Shown here piece after piece: positions 36,959-46,304 of a DNA stretch of 64,000 nt. Source of the DNA: Planctomycetaceae bacterium. GTDB taxonomy: Bacteria; Planctomycetota; Planctomycetia; Pirellulales; Lacipirellulaceae. The stretch lies in the NCBI GenBank assembly GCA_003233055.1, contig QIKP01000058.1:22443-86442 (forward strand), read 5' to 3'. The translations under genes and the position numbers were made by a program. A model generated the notes under the pieces. That model made no database searches and was not told the origin of the DNA. It saw nothing but the letters and a program-made list of their open reading frames with translations. Every line of letters starts with the position of its first letter. Positions within the stretch are counted from its first letter, which is position 1.

Positions 36959-37477
36959 CTACTGAGCGAGAACTTTGCCTGGCTCCACGTCGGCCTTGCC
37001 TGGCACCGCCCACCGGGAGTAGGTTTTGGCGGTGCGGTTGTACTCGGTGGCAAAAGCGTCGGCATCTTCGGGGGTGAATTTGTAGTCGATCGTTCGCTGG
37101 AACTTTTTCACCTCGTAGACATGAACCACGTAGTTCGTTTCTGGTTCCGTTCGACCGTATTCATCGCCTTCCGTTTCCCCATCGCCCGTCGCCGGCTCTT
37201 GGCTCTTGTCGCCCACCTTCTTCTCGGCGTCCACTCCTTCCGTAGAAGGAACGGTCTCTTCCTCCTCCTGCTGCTCAACGGTCTCTTCCTTGGCCCGGGG
37301 GGTCGGGGCTTTTTTCTTCTTCCGCGCGGGCTTCTTGGCTCCGGCAGTCTTTCGTTTGACGCTCTTCTTTGGCTTCTCCTCTACCGCCTCCTCCGCAGGC
37401 TCGGCCTCCGCAGACTCCTCATCGTCAACGAACTCGTATTCGCCATCGTACAGGTCGTCGGTTTCTTCAGCGGGCAT
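36959..37477 (-). CDS. Hypothetical protein with a charged disordered N-terminus
   Basis: 172 residues from MPAEETDDLYDGEYEF. About 1-125 is low complexity: an acidic block, a Lys-rich block (KPKKSVKRK.., KKPARKKKKAP) and another Glu/Asp-rich block. The last 50 residues look folded (NYVVHVYEVKKFQRTIDYKFTPEDADAFATEYNRTAKTYS). The frame is open to 37570, but the extra residues are unlikely. No family recognised; convergent with the phosphoesterase, stops 8 nt apart. Confidence 0.7.
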   Translation of the reverse strand: MPAEETDDLYDGEYEFVDDEESAEAEPAEEAVEEKPKKSVKRKTAGAKKPARKKKKAPTPRAKEETVEQQEEEETVPSTEGVDAEKKVGDKSQEPATGDGETEGDEYGRTEPETNYVVHVYEVKKFQRTIDYKFTPEDADAFATEYNRTAKTYSRWAVPGKADVEPGKVLAQ

Positions 37478-37620
37478 GGTTGCAGTTGGGGGGGAAGGGA
37501 TCGGTCTTGTGAGTTGGCCAGAAGCCACGAGTATCCCAATCGCCGTAGCCCCCGTCAACGGCGTGGCCAATAGCTGGGCGAGGCAGGGGAGGAAAAAACC
37601 GCCTGGTAGGGCGAAAATCC

Positions 37621-39360
37621 CTACCGCAGGGCGACTTGGCCACGGGCCGTTTCGATCGCTTTTTCCAGGGCGGCGTCGGAAGTGGCCCTGCCCCGGAAGC
37701 CGGTCGCGTGCGTCCCTGGAGGAGTCGCCGAATCGCGGACCACGATATTGGGTACCACGCCGTGGTTGCTGATCGGCTGTCCGCTGGGGGAGTAGAACTT
37801 GGCCGTCGTCAAGCGAATACCCGCTCCAGCGTAACCAAGCGGAAAGATCCCTTGCACGGAGCCTTTGCCAAACGACCTCTGCCCGACGACGGTGCCACGA
37901 CGGTTGTCGTGAATGGCGGCGGCAAAAATCTCGCTCGCACTCGCACTCTGGTCGTCGATCAACACGACCAGCGGCACACGCCAGGTGCCGGCGCGATGGG
38001 CCCGATAGTCAAAGTCTTCTCCCGAGCTTCGCCCCCGTGTCGAGACGATTCGTCCCTGGGAGACAAACTTGTCGGCCAACTCGACGCTGGAGGTAAGCAG
38101 TCCACCAGGGTTGCCTCGGAGGTCGATCACCAAAGTTCGCATCCCTTTTTCGTGGAGGTCCCAAAGCGATTTTTCCAGATCGCTGGCAGTTGTTTTCTGG
38201 AAGACAGGGATTTTCACGTAGGCAATACCGTAGGCAGCATCAAGGATACCGACATCCTCCAAGCTGGGAACGTCGACATGCTCCCGGCGAATGCGAACCT
38301 CCCAGGGCTCACGTTGTGCTGGGGTCGTGTCGGCTGCCAGGGTGATGGTATTGGGTTTTGCAAAGGTGCGGGGAGGAACAATCCTCACCCGAACATAGGT
38401 CCCTTCTTCGCCCGTCAGCAGCGCTGCCGCTTCGTCCGTCGACATGCGGGCGATCGACCTTCCATCGATATCGGTAATCACGTCGCCCGACTCGATTTTC
38501 GCTCTTTCCGCAGGACTTTCAGGGATAACGTGGATGATCTCGAGGCCGCTGTCTGCCGCCTTGAGTTCCACGCCCAACCCTACAAAGTTGCCTTCGATTT
38601 GCGAGTAAATATCTTTGAGCTGAATACCTGTCAGGAAGGAGGAGTAACGATCGAGCCCACCAGCGGCAGCGGCGGTAAATTCCAGGGCAGTAGCGGTGGG
38701 GCGGAGGCCAACCTGCTGGGCGGCGATGCGGCCAACCTGCTGGGCGACCGCGGCTACCTCTTGCCGGCTGCGGAATTCACGGTTCCGCAGTGGCTGATAG
38801 ATGGCTTGTCGAAGCTGGGCAAGTCGCTGCTTACTGGCTCGAACTCCATTGTGGCGAAGAAACGCAGTCTTCGTAAGCGCCACGTCCACCGCCGCCACCC
38901 CCCGTTCGGCAAGCGACTGCCAGGGAGGATCGACCACGTAATGGGAATCGACTTTTAGCAGCAATTCGGTGTACAGATCGAACGCCTGCTGCTCGCTAAG
39001 CTGACGGACCGATTCGAGAAAACTCTTATCGGTGTACCGGCGTTCGACGCCGTAGTGCATCCTGGCAACACCAAACCGTTTTTGAAGTTGGCGATCGTCA
39101 GGGTGCTTTCGGACCGCCTCTTCGTAAAGCGTTAGGGCGTCACCCCAACGATGCTGTCCTTCGAGCGAGAGCCCCTCACTCAGCAGTCGGCGGACCACCT
39201 GGGGTGTCGCTTCCGCCGCGATGGTGATCTCTTCGCTCTGGGCTTGGCACGGAGTCCAAACTCCCAAGGCCATGGAGCCTAGCGGTAACACCAGCAACGA
39301 AGTGGCCGCCCATTCTCGCAGGGACTTCCCTAAATTCTGAAGCATACTGTTTCGTTCCAT
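37621..39360 (-). CDS. S41 family C-terminal processing protease with PDZ domain
   Basis: 579 residues. An N-terminal signal or anchor (about 14-40) is followed by a short TPR-like stretch (about 50-100), a helical region, a PDZ domain (GVELKAADSGLEIIHVIPESPAERAKIESGDVI) and the S41 core. The catalytic dyad is Ser474 in SASASEIF and Lys499 in SFGKGSVQ, 25 residues apart as in E. coli Tsp. DLRGNPGG precedes it. It is likely a periplasmic or cell-surface protease. The ATG could also be at 39345, five codons in, which has the better upstream purines. Upstream is an 829-bp gene-free region. Confidence 0.93.
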   Translation of the reverse strand: MERNSMLQNLGKSLREWAATSLLVLPLGSMALGVWTPCQAQSEEITIAAEATPQVVRRLLSEGLSLEGQHRWGDALTLYEEAVRKHPDDRQLQKRFGVARMHYGVERRYTDKSFLESVRQLSEQQAFDLYTELLLKVDSHYVVDPPWQSLAERGVAAVDVALTKTAFLRHNGVRASKQRLAQLRQAIYQPLRNREFRSRQEVAAVAQQVGRIAAQQVGLRPTATALEFTAAAAGGLDRYSSFLTGIQLKDIYSQIEGNFVGLGVELKAADSGLEIIHVIPESPAERAKIESGDVITDIDGRSIARMSTDEAAALLTGEEGTYVRVRIVPPRTFAKPNTITLAADTTPAQREPWEVRIRREHVDVPSLEDVGILDAAYGIAYVKIPVFQKTTASDLEKSLWDLHEKGMRTLVIDLRGNPGGLLTSSVELADKFVSQGRIVSTRGRSSGEDFDYRAHRAGTWRVPLVVLIDDQSASASEIFAAAIHDNRRGTVVGQRSFGKGSVQGIFPLGYAGAGIRLTTAKFYSPSGQPISNHGVVPNIVVRDSATPPGTHATGFRGRATSDAALEKAIETARGQVALR

Positions 39361-40189
39361 CTTGTCGCAGGAGGGGGCGCGGCCGATTCAGCGGCCTTGC
39401 TGCACGGGGGGGAGGGAGGGCGTGCAAGGCGCGAAGACCAAGGGCACAAGCGAATATAGGCCACGATTGGGGGTAGGTCAAAAAACCTGGCCCCTTTTTT
39501 AGTAGGCTTTTTCCAACGCCTTGCCGCGCGACCGGTAAAGACCCCGTAGGGCACAGAACCGCACCGCGAGTCGCACCGAAATCGACGCCGGTGCTTGTTA
39601 TCGCGGTTGCACTGCTTGGCGCGCTAGTGCCCGATGCCTCCTCTGCGGGTTTCCCAAAAACCTGGGGGAGAGGCATCGTGCCATGAGAAGGGCCAGGACG
39701 TCGTGCTCCCAGCCAATCGCCCACCACGAAATCCATTGTCCGTGGTGTTGCTGTTGTCTACGCAGTGTCGGAAGCAAAGGTTCGCGAAACGCCGGAAGAG
39801 CTAAGGAAAGGAGGAACGCTCCTTTCCGCTCATCTTCACTAACCGGATTCGCGTCGATTCGTCTGATTCGCGATTGCTACTTCGGGCTGCGAACGGTTAC
39901 AGAAGCCCACCCCAAAAAAACAGCCGCCCCTTTCGGCGTCTATTGGCCAACGGCTTGGGAGGGGGGATTCGCGATTGGCCGCGCGTTGAAAGGGGCGACT
40001 TGAAGTGCTATCGTAGGACTCGCCAAGGCCGATCACTTGTTGGGGGAAGAACATCCGAATCGGCATAAGACGACCTCTCTCGCTCTGTTAGTTGGATACG
40101 CAGGCCGTGCCAACTGGTTCACGGTATTCGCTGAAAAATCCCCCTCCCTGAAAAACCTTTCTCTTTTGACTTTCGACAAGGACCGCCAA
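39361..40189. other. 829-bp gene-free region between the S41 protease and purH
   Basis: Divergent spacer. Open frames here (for example 39683-40003 plus and 39480-39736 minus) show no plausible protein. It contains a hairpin at 39632-39678 and, around 39840-39900, a degenerate relative of the palindromic repeat family (ATTCGCGTCGATTCG, GAACGGTTAC). purH is open in frame back to 40037, but without conserved sequence. No RNA family was recognised. Confidence 0.5.
39632..39678. other. Structured hairpin in the purH/S41 spacer
   Basis: A perfect 9-bp stem, CGATGCCTC (39632-39640) with GAGGCATCG (39670-39678), encloses a 29-nt loop that can itself pair (GGGTTTCCC with AAAACCTGGGG). There is no T-run. 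It may be part of an untranslated leader or a small RNA. Confidence 0.4.
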
Positions 40190-41782
40190 GTGGATTCCCC
40201 AAAAATCGAGCGAGCGCTTTTGAGTGTGAGCGACAAATCAGGGCTCGCCGAGTTTGCCTCAGGGCTCGCGGCGGCTGGCGTCGAGCTTTTCAGCACGGGA
40301 GGGACTCGCAAGGCGCTCGAAGAGGCGGGCCTCGCGGTTCGCGATGTGGCTGACTACACCGGCTCGCCCGAGATGATGGAGGGCCGTCTTAAGACGCTCC
40401 ATCCCAAAGTTCACGGAGGCCTTCTCTGCCGGCACGACAACCGGGCCGACATGCAGTCGCTCGCCGACCATGGCATGGTCTCGTTCGAGTTGGTGGTGGT
40501 TAACCTCTATCCGTTCCAGCAAACGGTCGCCAACCCCGCCGTCACGCTCGCCGAGGCGATCGAAAAAATCGACATTGGCGGCCCGACCATGGTCCGCGGC
40601 GCAGCGAAAAACCATGCCTTTGTGACGATCGCATCGGATCCTTCCCAGTACTCCCAGATACTCTCGGCGATTCAATCGACTGGAGCGACAACGCCGGAAC
40701 TTCGGTTTGAATTGGCGGCCGCCGCTTTTGCCCATACGGCGGACTACGATTCGGCGATTGCGGCCTATTTCGCGAGCTGTTCCAATGAGGCGGATGCGTC
40801 GCTCGCCGTCGACCTTTCGTTACCGAGCAAGCTAACGCTCGAACTGGAGCGTTCGTCCCTGTTGCGTTATGGGGAGAACCCGCATCAGTCTGCGGCGCTC
40901 TACAAACTTGCCGAGGCGGGCCCCCATGCGGTCGTGAATGCTGAGCAACTCCATGGGAAGGAACTTTCCTACAACAACCTACTCGACCTGGATGCGGCAC
41001 TCGGCATCGTCCGTATGCTCCCCGAGCCGGGCGTTGCGGTCCTCAAACACAACAACCCTTGCGGTGCCGCCAGTGCGGCAACCCTGGGCGAGGCCATGGA
41101 AAAAGCGTGGGCCGGCGATCCGGTCAGCGCTTTTGGATCGATTCTCGGGTTCAACGTGCCGGTCGATGCGGCAGCTGCGGAATGCCTGGCCAAGCCGGGG
41201 AAATTCGTTGAAGCGATCATCGCTCCCGAATTCACACCCGAAGCCATTCAAATTTTAACGACCAAACCGAAGTGGAAAGCGAATGTCCGGTTGCTGAGGA
41301 TTGGTCAGATTGCACCGGGAAGCGGAGCGGTACAACTCCGGGCGGTCGACGGCGGTTACCTGGCCCAGTCGGCGGACGACTTGCCCGATGATCCAAAGGA
41401 TTGGAAAGTCCCCACCGAAGCGCAACCAACCGACCAGCAGCGGGCCGATTTGGAATTTGCCTGGGCTGTTTGCCGGCATGTGAAGTCGAACGCCATTGTC
41501 CTGACGAAGGACCAGATGTTGATTGGTGCGGGGGCAGGACAGATGAGCCGGGTCGATTCGGTCGAAATTGCCATCCAGAAAGGGGGCGACCGGGTTGCCG
41601 GGAGCGTGCTCGCCTCCGACGCCTTTTTCCCCTTTGACGATTCGATTGAGCGTGCGGCCGAGGCGGGCATCGGGGCGATCATCCAGCCGGGCGGCTCCCG
41701 CCGTGACGACGAGGTCATCGCCGCCTGCAATCGGCATGGTCTGCCCATGATTTTCACCGGCTGCCGGCATTTTCGGCACTAG
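40190..41782 (+). CDS. purH: Bifunctional AICAR formyltransferase/IMP cyclohydrolase
   Basis: Catalyses the last two steps of IMP synthesis. The N-terminal MGS-like cyclohydrolase domain (about 1-195) shows LLSVSDKSGLAEFA, STGGTRKALEEAG, TLHPKVHGG and NIDIGGPT-like EKIDIGGPTMVRGAAKNH. The C-terminal transformylase domain has LRYGENPHQ, LSYNNLLDLDAAL, KHNNPCGAA and SDAFFPFDDSIE. The GTG start at 40190 gives the normal 530 residues; the frame is open to 40037. Its TAG shares CTAG with the convergent ATP-grasp gene. Confidence 0.96.
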   Translation: MDSPKIERALLSVSDKSGLAEFASGLAAAGVELFSTGGTRKALEEAGLAVRDVADYTGSPEMMEGRLKTLHPKVHGGLLCRHDNRADMQSLADHGMVSFELVVVNLYPFQQTVANPAVTLAEAIEKIDIGGPTMVRGAAKNHAFVTIASDPSQYSQILSAIQSTGATTPELRFELAAAAFAHTADYDSAIAAYFASCSNEADASLAVDLSLPSKLTLELERSSLLRYGENPHQSAALYKLAEAGPHAVVNAEQLHGKELSYNNLLDLDAALGIVRMLPEPGVAVLKHNNPCGAASAATLGEAMEKAWAGDPVSAFGSILGFNVPVDAAAAECLAKPGKFVEAIIAPEFTPEAIQILTTKPKWKANVRLLRIGQIAPGSGAVQLRAVDGGYLAQSADDLPDDPKDWKVPTEAQPTDQQRADLEFAWAVCRHVKSNAIVLTKDQMLIGAGAGQMSRVDSVEIAIQKGGDRVAGSVLASDAFFPFDDSIERAAEAGIGAIIQPGGSRRDDEVIAACNRHGLPMIFTGCRHFRH

Positions 41783-42708
41783 GGGGCCACAACCGCTCCA
41801 GCCCGCAACCACTCCAGCACCGCCGCGGAGACATCCAGACCGGTCGCCCGGGCGATCGCCCGCCATCCTGGTACGGCGTTCACCTCAATGGCATAAAGCC
41901 GCCCGTCGCGGCCTGGAAGTAGATCGACTCCCGCCAGCGGCGCGCCGACCGCCTCGGCCGCCCGTCGGGCCATGGCGACTTCCTCGTCTGACGGTTCGTA
42001 CACTTCGGCCGTAGCACCTCGCGAGATGTTCGTCCGCCAATCGAGCTCATTCCGGCGGCGCATTGCCAGAAGGCGTTCGCCGATCAAGAGGATACGAATG
42101 TCGTAGCCTTCGTGATCAATGAACTCTTGCAGGTAAATCAGGCCTCCAAGCTGCTCGAGGAGCTTAAACGCGCGGAGAGCAAGGGCGTCGTCCGAAAGCC
42201 GAGTAATCCCGCGTCCTTCGCCTCCAAAGATCGGCTTGAGGACCACATCGCCCCCCAACGATTCAAAAGCCTCCATCGCATCGCTGGCTGTTTGGCAAGT
42301 GACGGTTCGTGGAACCAAGAGGCCCGCCCGAGCAAGGCGACTCGTGGTGAGGTACTTGTCGACGGCTGCCTCGATCGCCTTCGGGGGATTGATGACGAGC
42401 GTGCCAGCCGCTTCAAGACTCGCCAAGGCATCCATCCGAAAGACGACCTGCTCCAGGGATCCCGGAGGCATCGTGCGGACCAGTACGGCATCGAACTGGT
42501 CGAGGGACGCCGGTTGATTGGGGAACGAAAGCCCCGAGTCCGAAGCAGGCGAATCGGATCGTCTCTGGAATACGGTGGTTAGATCGCCTTCGATTTTCGC
42601 GGCGATGTGGCTAAACGAAACAGGGATAATCGTAAAACGATTGCCCCCAGCGCGACGCAGGTCGCGGAGGTACCAGCTTTTTTCCGAACCGAGGAAGGCG
42701 ATCTGCAT
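41779..42708 (-). CDS. RimK-like ATP-grasp ligase, probable H4MPT glutamate ligase
   Basis: 309 residues with the RimK/MptN arrangement. An N-terminal domain (MQIAFLGSEKSWYLRDLRRAG) is followed by INPPKAIEAAVDKYLTTSRLARAGLLVPRT, the ATP-grasp loop VLKPIFGGEGRGI, EFIDHEGYDIRILLIG and the metal-binding LYAIEVNAVPGWRA. RimK-like ligases add glutamate to cofactors or proteins. Adjacency to mch (56 nt apart, same strand) suggests tetrahydromethanopterin glutamylation. That assignment is inference from context. Confidence 0.8.
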   Translation of the reverse strand: MQIAFLGSEKSWYLRDLRRAGGNRFTIIPVSFSHIAAKIEGDLTTVFQRRSDSPASDSGLSFPNQPASLDQFDAVLVRTMPPGSLEQVVFRMDALASLEAAGTLVINPPKAIEAAVDKYLTTSRLARAGLLVPRTVTCQTASDAMEAFESLGGDVVLKPIFGGEGRGITRLSDDALALRAFKLLEQLGGLIYLQEFIDHEGYDIRILLIGERLLAMRRRNELDWRTNISRGATAEVYEPSDEEVAMARRAAEAVGAPLAGVDLLPGRDGRLYAIEVNAVPGWRAIARATGLDVSAAVLEWLRAGAVVAP

Positions 42709-42739
42709 AGGAACGACAAAAAAGGAACCAACGAATCGA

Positions 42740-42767
42740 TAACCGACGAGGCGTAGCTCGTCGGTTA
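42740..42767. repeat. REP-like palindrome at the mch stop codon
   Basis: Perfect 11-bp stem (TAACCGACGAG with CTCGTCGGTTA) around GCGTAG. Its last three bases are the mch stop codon on the minus strand. Same family as the palindromes at 2679-2744 and 36372-36445. Confidence 0.85.
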
Positions 42768-43742
42768 AGGGACTCTCCCGAACGACTTTTGTAACACGTG
42801 AGGTGCAAACTCCCCGAATCGCCAGCTCTTTCCCGTATCGAGATTGACGAACTCCACGACTGCCGGGCTAAAGAGGTGCTTGTCGATTTTGTAGAAGTCG
42901 TGGTCGTAGGCGGCGAAAATCTCGGCGAAGGGCCGGCCATGGTCGTTCGACGTGCCGGAAGGGGTGCGCGGGCCGACGTCTTCGATGCTCGCGTCGTCGC
43001 CTCGCACGTAGAGCACCACATGCCCGCCGTCGAGGATTGCGTCATTGGTCCGACCGATGCCTTCGATCGCATCCCTCCCTACCGGCGGAAGCGGCGCGAG
43101 GCCCCAACCACTTTCGATGCGGGAGAGATCGAATCCAAGCTCGTGCAATTTGTGAAGCGCCGTTTCGATACTCCGCGCGACGACCTGCACGTTTCCCGCT
43201 TGGCTGTTCGTCGGCGCCACGAGTAGCGTCAGCCCCTCGGCGGGCGTGCCTGCCTTGGCGGCGACTTCCTTGCAAACGGCCTCGGGCGGTAACTTGTCTG
43301 TTTCCAGGAGGCCGACCGCGACGTCGGTTTTTTCACGATAGCCAATCTTGTCGAACAGTTCTTCGCCACCATACGCGGCACGCATGGGGCCCGACCCCAT
43401 CGCGAAGTAGCCCTCTCCCTTCACTTCCCAGCCGGCGTATTGCGACGCCATGCAGGCGGCAACGGGGGCGTCGGTACGGACCATGACGGCCGGCCCGCCG
43501 GTGAGTGGATGAATGCCAAAAGTGACTTTTCCCAGCCCCGCCATCGAGACTTCCGCCATCCGTCGCCCCGCCTCCAGGCCCCCGACCGACCGCCCCGCCA
43601 GATCGACGCCAAGATCGATGATTCGCGTTGCGCCGACGTAGAAAATTCGGGTGCGGAGGTCGGTCGCTTCCGCGACGATGGCGTCGCAGAGATTCGCAGC
43701 ACGCTGGTTAAGTTGCAAGTCGATGCTGCTAGAGCTGTTCAC
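42765..43742 (-). CDS. mch: Methenyltetrahydromethanopterin cyclohydrolase
   Basis: Interconverts methenyl- and formyl-H4MPT in the archaeal-type C1 pathway found in methanogens, methylotrophs and planctomycetes. The 325 residues align with bacterial Mch: LNQRAANLCDAIV, TRIIDLGVDLAGRSVGGLEAGR, GGPAVMVRTDAPVAACMASQYAGW, AMGSGPMRA and ESGWGLAPLPPVGRDAIEGIGRTNDA. Typical length. Other pathway genes (fae, fhcABCD, mtdB) are not in the window. The ATP-grasp ligase lies directly downstream. Confidence 0.95.
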   Translation of the reverse strand: MNSSSSIDLQLNQRAANLCDAIVAEATDLRTRIFYVGATRIIDLGVDLAGRSVGGLEAGRRMAEVSMAGLGKVTFGIHPLTGGPAVMVRTDAPVAACMASQYAGWEVKGEGYFAMGSGPMRAAYGGEELFDKIGYREKTDVAVGLLETDKLPPEAVCKEVAAKAGTPAEGLTLLVAPTNSQAGNVQVVARSIETALHKLHELGFDLSRIESGWGLAPLPPVGRDAIEGIGRTNDAILDGGHVVLYVRGDDASIEDVGPRTPSGTSNDHGRPFAEIFAAYDHDFYKIDKHLFSPAVVEFVNLDTGKSWRFGEFAPHVLQKSFGRVP

Positions 43743-43874
43743 CAGACGGTCCGTGCTAGGTCTCTGCGGAAATGTCTCTACGGAAATAGGGGAGGTGCCG
43801 TCGCGCGGGTCGCTTGAGCGGCCCGGTCGGTACCGGTAATTGTCGCAGAAGAGGGCGACGATGGAAACGGGCGG

Positions 43875-45629
43875 CTACTTAAAAAGTTGTCCGAAAGGGG
43901 AGCGGCCGATTTGGGGTGTTCCCTCGCCACGCTGCCCCAGCAGGCTAGCGATGATTTCGCCTGGTCCGGCCATTTCGCCAGCAAGCTTCGACTGAAACTT
44001 CTCAAACTGGCCCGTGAATTTTGCGAGCTGGGCATCGACCTCTTGCCGGCCTTGGGCAACGAGCCGATCGGCTTCGGCTCGAGCCACGTCGGTTGCCGCT
44101 TGTTGGATTGCCTGGGCGAGTTCCGTTCCAAGCGTTGAAGTAAATCGCATTCGGGGCGCGTCGAGCGTGCCGCCAAGCGTCACTTCCGTTTGCGACTGGT
44201 CGATCCGTGAAACACTTTGGGCCAAAACCGATTGCATGCGTCCCCCCAACAAGTTGGGCGGAAGAGTCGGCTCGATCTCCAGGCCGCGCTGCGTGATCTG
44301 CAGGCTCCCTCTGAGCCGATCGCCGTGAATCTGAATCCGAACCGATAGGTTGGCGGTCGAGGGAGCAACCGAAAGGCGTAGAGGCCCTTGGTTGCCCAGT
44401 TTTAATTTCGGGAGAACCATGCCGCTCGAGTCAACAAAATACTCGTCGTAGGGCACCTCGGTCGCCCGATCGAGGCGTGCCTTGATCGACAGAGGCATTC
44501 CGCCAGTCGTGGTCAGTTCCAGTGTGGTCGGTTGGGAATGGAGTTCGGGCTGAGTTGTCCAGTCGCGAACGACTCCGACAAGCTGCACCGGTTGGCCCCC
44601 CATTCGTCCTGCTCCTTCAAGCCGAAGCGTCCGAACGAGAAAGTCGGGAAGCCGCTTGGACCCCGGAAAAAAGATGTCTTCCCCACGGCCCGAAGCAGCC
44701 GGCGTTTTGGACCCTCGCGCCGGAACAAGCTGTCTGGCCCAGCGAATCCAGGAGATTGCCTCGCCGACTGGCCCGGTGATTTGCTCCCCGAGCAAGTAGT
44801 TCGTTAGCGATTGAGCGTCGAGGGCGTCCAATTCCAGATGCTCGCGAATCAATTGTTCGTCCTGGAGGCGCGCCGCCAGGACTGCATCGCGATCCGCAGC
44901 CAGCTCCGCAGGGAGCTGGGCGAGTTGGGCCTGCAAGTCGCGAAGCGAACGGCGTAGTTTCGAGGTTTCTTGCGGCAACTGGGCGAGGAACTCCATGTTT
45001 CGCAGGGGATTTTTCCGTGCGACACGGGCTCGCTCTTCCAGACGCTTCGCGTCGGCCTTGATCTCACGGGCCGCGATCTCGAATTGCTGATACTTGACCG
45101 GCCACCGCTGGGCCATCTCTTCTGCCAATCGGACCGACTCGAGTTGATCGCGAATATCTACCGAAAAACGGGACTCTAGATCGGTAAGCCAACCTTGGGC
45201 CTTTTCCTTCGCCAGCGGAGCGAGCCAATTTTCTTGGTTCGTTTTTTCCGGGGAGGTCGGGCGGTCAGGCAATGCACCGGAGGTCTCGCGAGGGGTGCTA
45301 AATCTCAAGCCACTCACGATGCCGTAGTCGGCGATGAGATTTTTCCGCAATAGAGCCGGGCTGCTGAAGTCGATCTCTACGCGATCGGCCTCCATCAGAT
45401 TCTTCATCGGCGAACTGGGATTGGCGACCGCTAGATCGGTGATCAGCAGTCGCGTTTTGAGGAGCGACGTTTCGACCTGACCGATTTCAATTTTGGCGCC
45501 AACCGAAGCTTCACCACCGGCGATAAGCCCCCATCGAACGAAATAGCCGCTACCGACTTCCGTCGCCAGTAAGAGCGCAACGATCAAGACGATGCGGGGC
45601 AAGATGTATTGGAATCGAAAATATTTCAT
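43875..45629 (-). CDS. TIGR03545 family protein, AsmA-like envelope protein
   Basis: 584 residues with one N-terminal membrane helix (about 10-32). An AsmA-like start follows (GAKIEIGQVETSLLKTRLLITDLAVANP), with a Lys/Glu/Arg-rich helical region at about 125-265 and a beta-rich C-terminal half with further DUF748/AsmA-like repeats. It matches the uncharacterised TIGR03545 family, whose members are normally encoded next to TIGR03546, as here (5 nt downstream of that gene). A role in lipid or envelope transport is speculation from the AsmA resemblance. Confidence 0.8.
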   Translation of the reverse strand: MKYFRFQYILPRIVLIVALLLATEVGSGYFVRWGLIAGGEASVGAKIEIGQVETSLLKTRLLITDLAVANPSSPMKNLMEADRVEIDFSSPALLRKNLIADYGIVSGLRFSTPRETSGALPDRPTSPEKTNQENWLAPLAKEKAQGWLTDLESRFSVDIRDQLESVRLAEEMAQRWPVKYQQFEIAAREIKADAKRLEERARVARKNPLRNMEFLAQLPQETSKLRRSLRDLQAQLAQLPAELAADRDAVLAARLQDEQLIREHLELDALDAQSLTNYLLGEQITGPVGEAISWIRWARQLVPARGSKTPAASGRGEDIFFPGSKRLPDFLVRTLRLEGAGRMGGQPVQLVGVVRDWTTQPELHSQPTTLELTTTGGMPLSIKARLDRATEVPYDEYFVDSSGMVLPKLKLGNQGPLRLSVAPSTANLSVRIQIHGDRLRGSLQITQRGLEIEPTLPPNLLGGRMQSVLAQSVSRIDQSQTEVTLGGTLDAPRMRFTSTLGTELAQAIQQAATDVARAEADRLVAQGRQEVDAQLAKFTGQFEKFQSKLAGEMAGPGEIIASLLGQRGEGTPQIGRSPFGQLFK

Positions 45630-45634
45630 CGAGC

Positions 45635-46144
45635 CTAACCCTCAAATCGTGCGGCAAAGTGGGCACCCGTCAATGCGCGGCCAATGCGGTATCTCGTCAC
45701 CCATCGTGCTACGGGAGGACCATAACGCTCGAAGAGCAGATGGCTACCGTAATAGCAGGGATAAGTGACGTAGAGCGCAAGGAGCAGCGAGCCAATGGTG
45801 ACCGTATTGTGAAAACCGATGAAAGGCCCCAGCGGGAGATCGTAAATCCAAGCAAAAAAACCTTGCAGCCCAGGTTGATGCAGGAGCGTCGAACCTAGTT
45901 TGTGGGTGAGCCCATCGGCCCATGGCCCCACGCAAGAAAAAATAGCGGCCGCCACCAGCCCTGCCGAGCGGTTGACCTTCACCGCGCAAAGCAGCACTGC
46001 TAGCGAGAGCGCGATCAAGTTGCCCTTGGGCACGAAACCAAGCACCATCCCGATGGTGAACCCGATGGAAAGCTGATTGGGAGAGTCATTGGTGAGGAGC
46101 GCCGCGAAAAGCTGACGTAACGGATGGAGCAATAGCGAAAGCAT
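45635..46144 (-). CDS. TIGR03546 family membrane protein (DUF2062)
   Basis: 169 residues with three or four membrane helices (IGFTIGMVLGFVPKGNLIALSLAVLLCAVKV, AAIFSCVGPWAD, NTVTIGSLLLALYVTYP) and the DUF2062-type N-terminus SPNQLSIGFTIG. First gene of a two-gene operon with the TIGR03545 gene; the pair is conserved but of unknown function. Confidence 0.85.
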   Translation of the reverse strand: MLSLLLHPLRQLFAALLTNDSPNQLSIGFTIGMVLGFVPKGNLIALSLAVLLCAVKVNRSAGLVAAAIFSCVGPWADGLTHKLGSTLLHQPGLQGFFAWIYDLPLGPFIGFHNTVTIGSLLLALYVTYPCYYGSHLLFERYGPPVARWVTRYRIGRALTGAHFAARFEG

Positions 46145-46304
46145 GGCAGGAGCCTGCTAGCAGGAAAAAGAAACGAACGGGAGAAAACCGGAGGAGGCCC
46201 AAGCGTATACCAGGACCACACCCTCTCCGTCCAGATCGTCCAGCGGGACAATCCGACTTTAGCGATTGCGAGGGAAAACGGGGGACGCCAACGCTAGCAA
46301 CCAG

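Noticed and set aside
39176..39736. 186-residue minus-strand frame upstream of and overlapping the S41 protease
   Set aside because: Arg/Pro/Ser-rich with no domain, and it overlaps the protease N-terminus.
40037..40189. Longer N-terminus for purH
   Set aside because: The extra 51 residues are not part of any PurH; the GTG at 40190 fits the family start.
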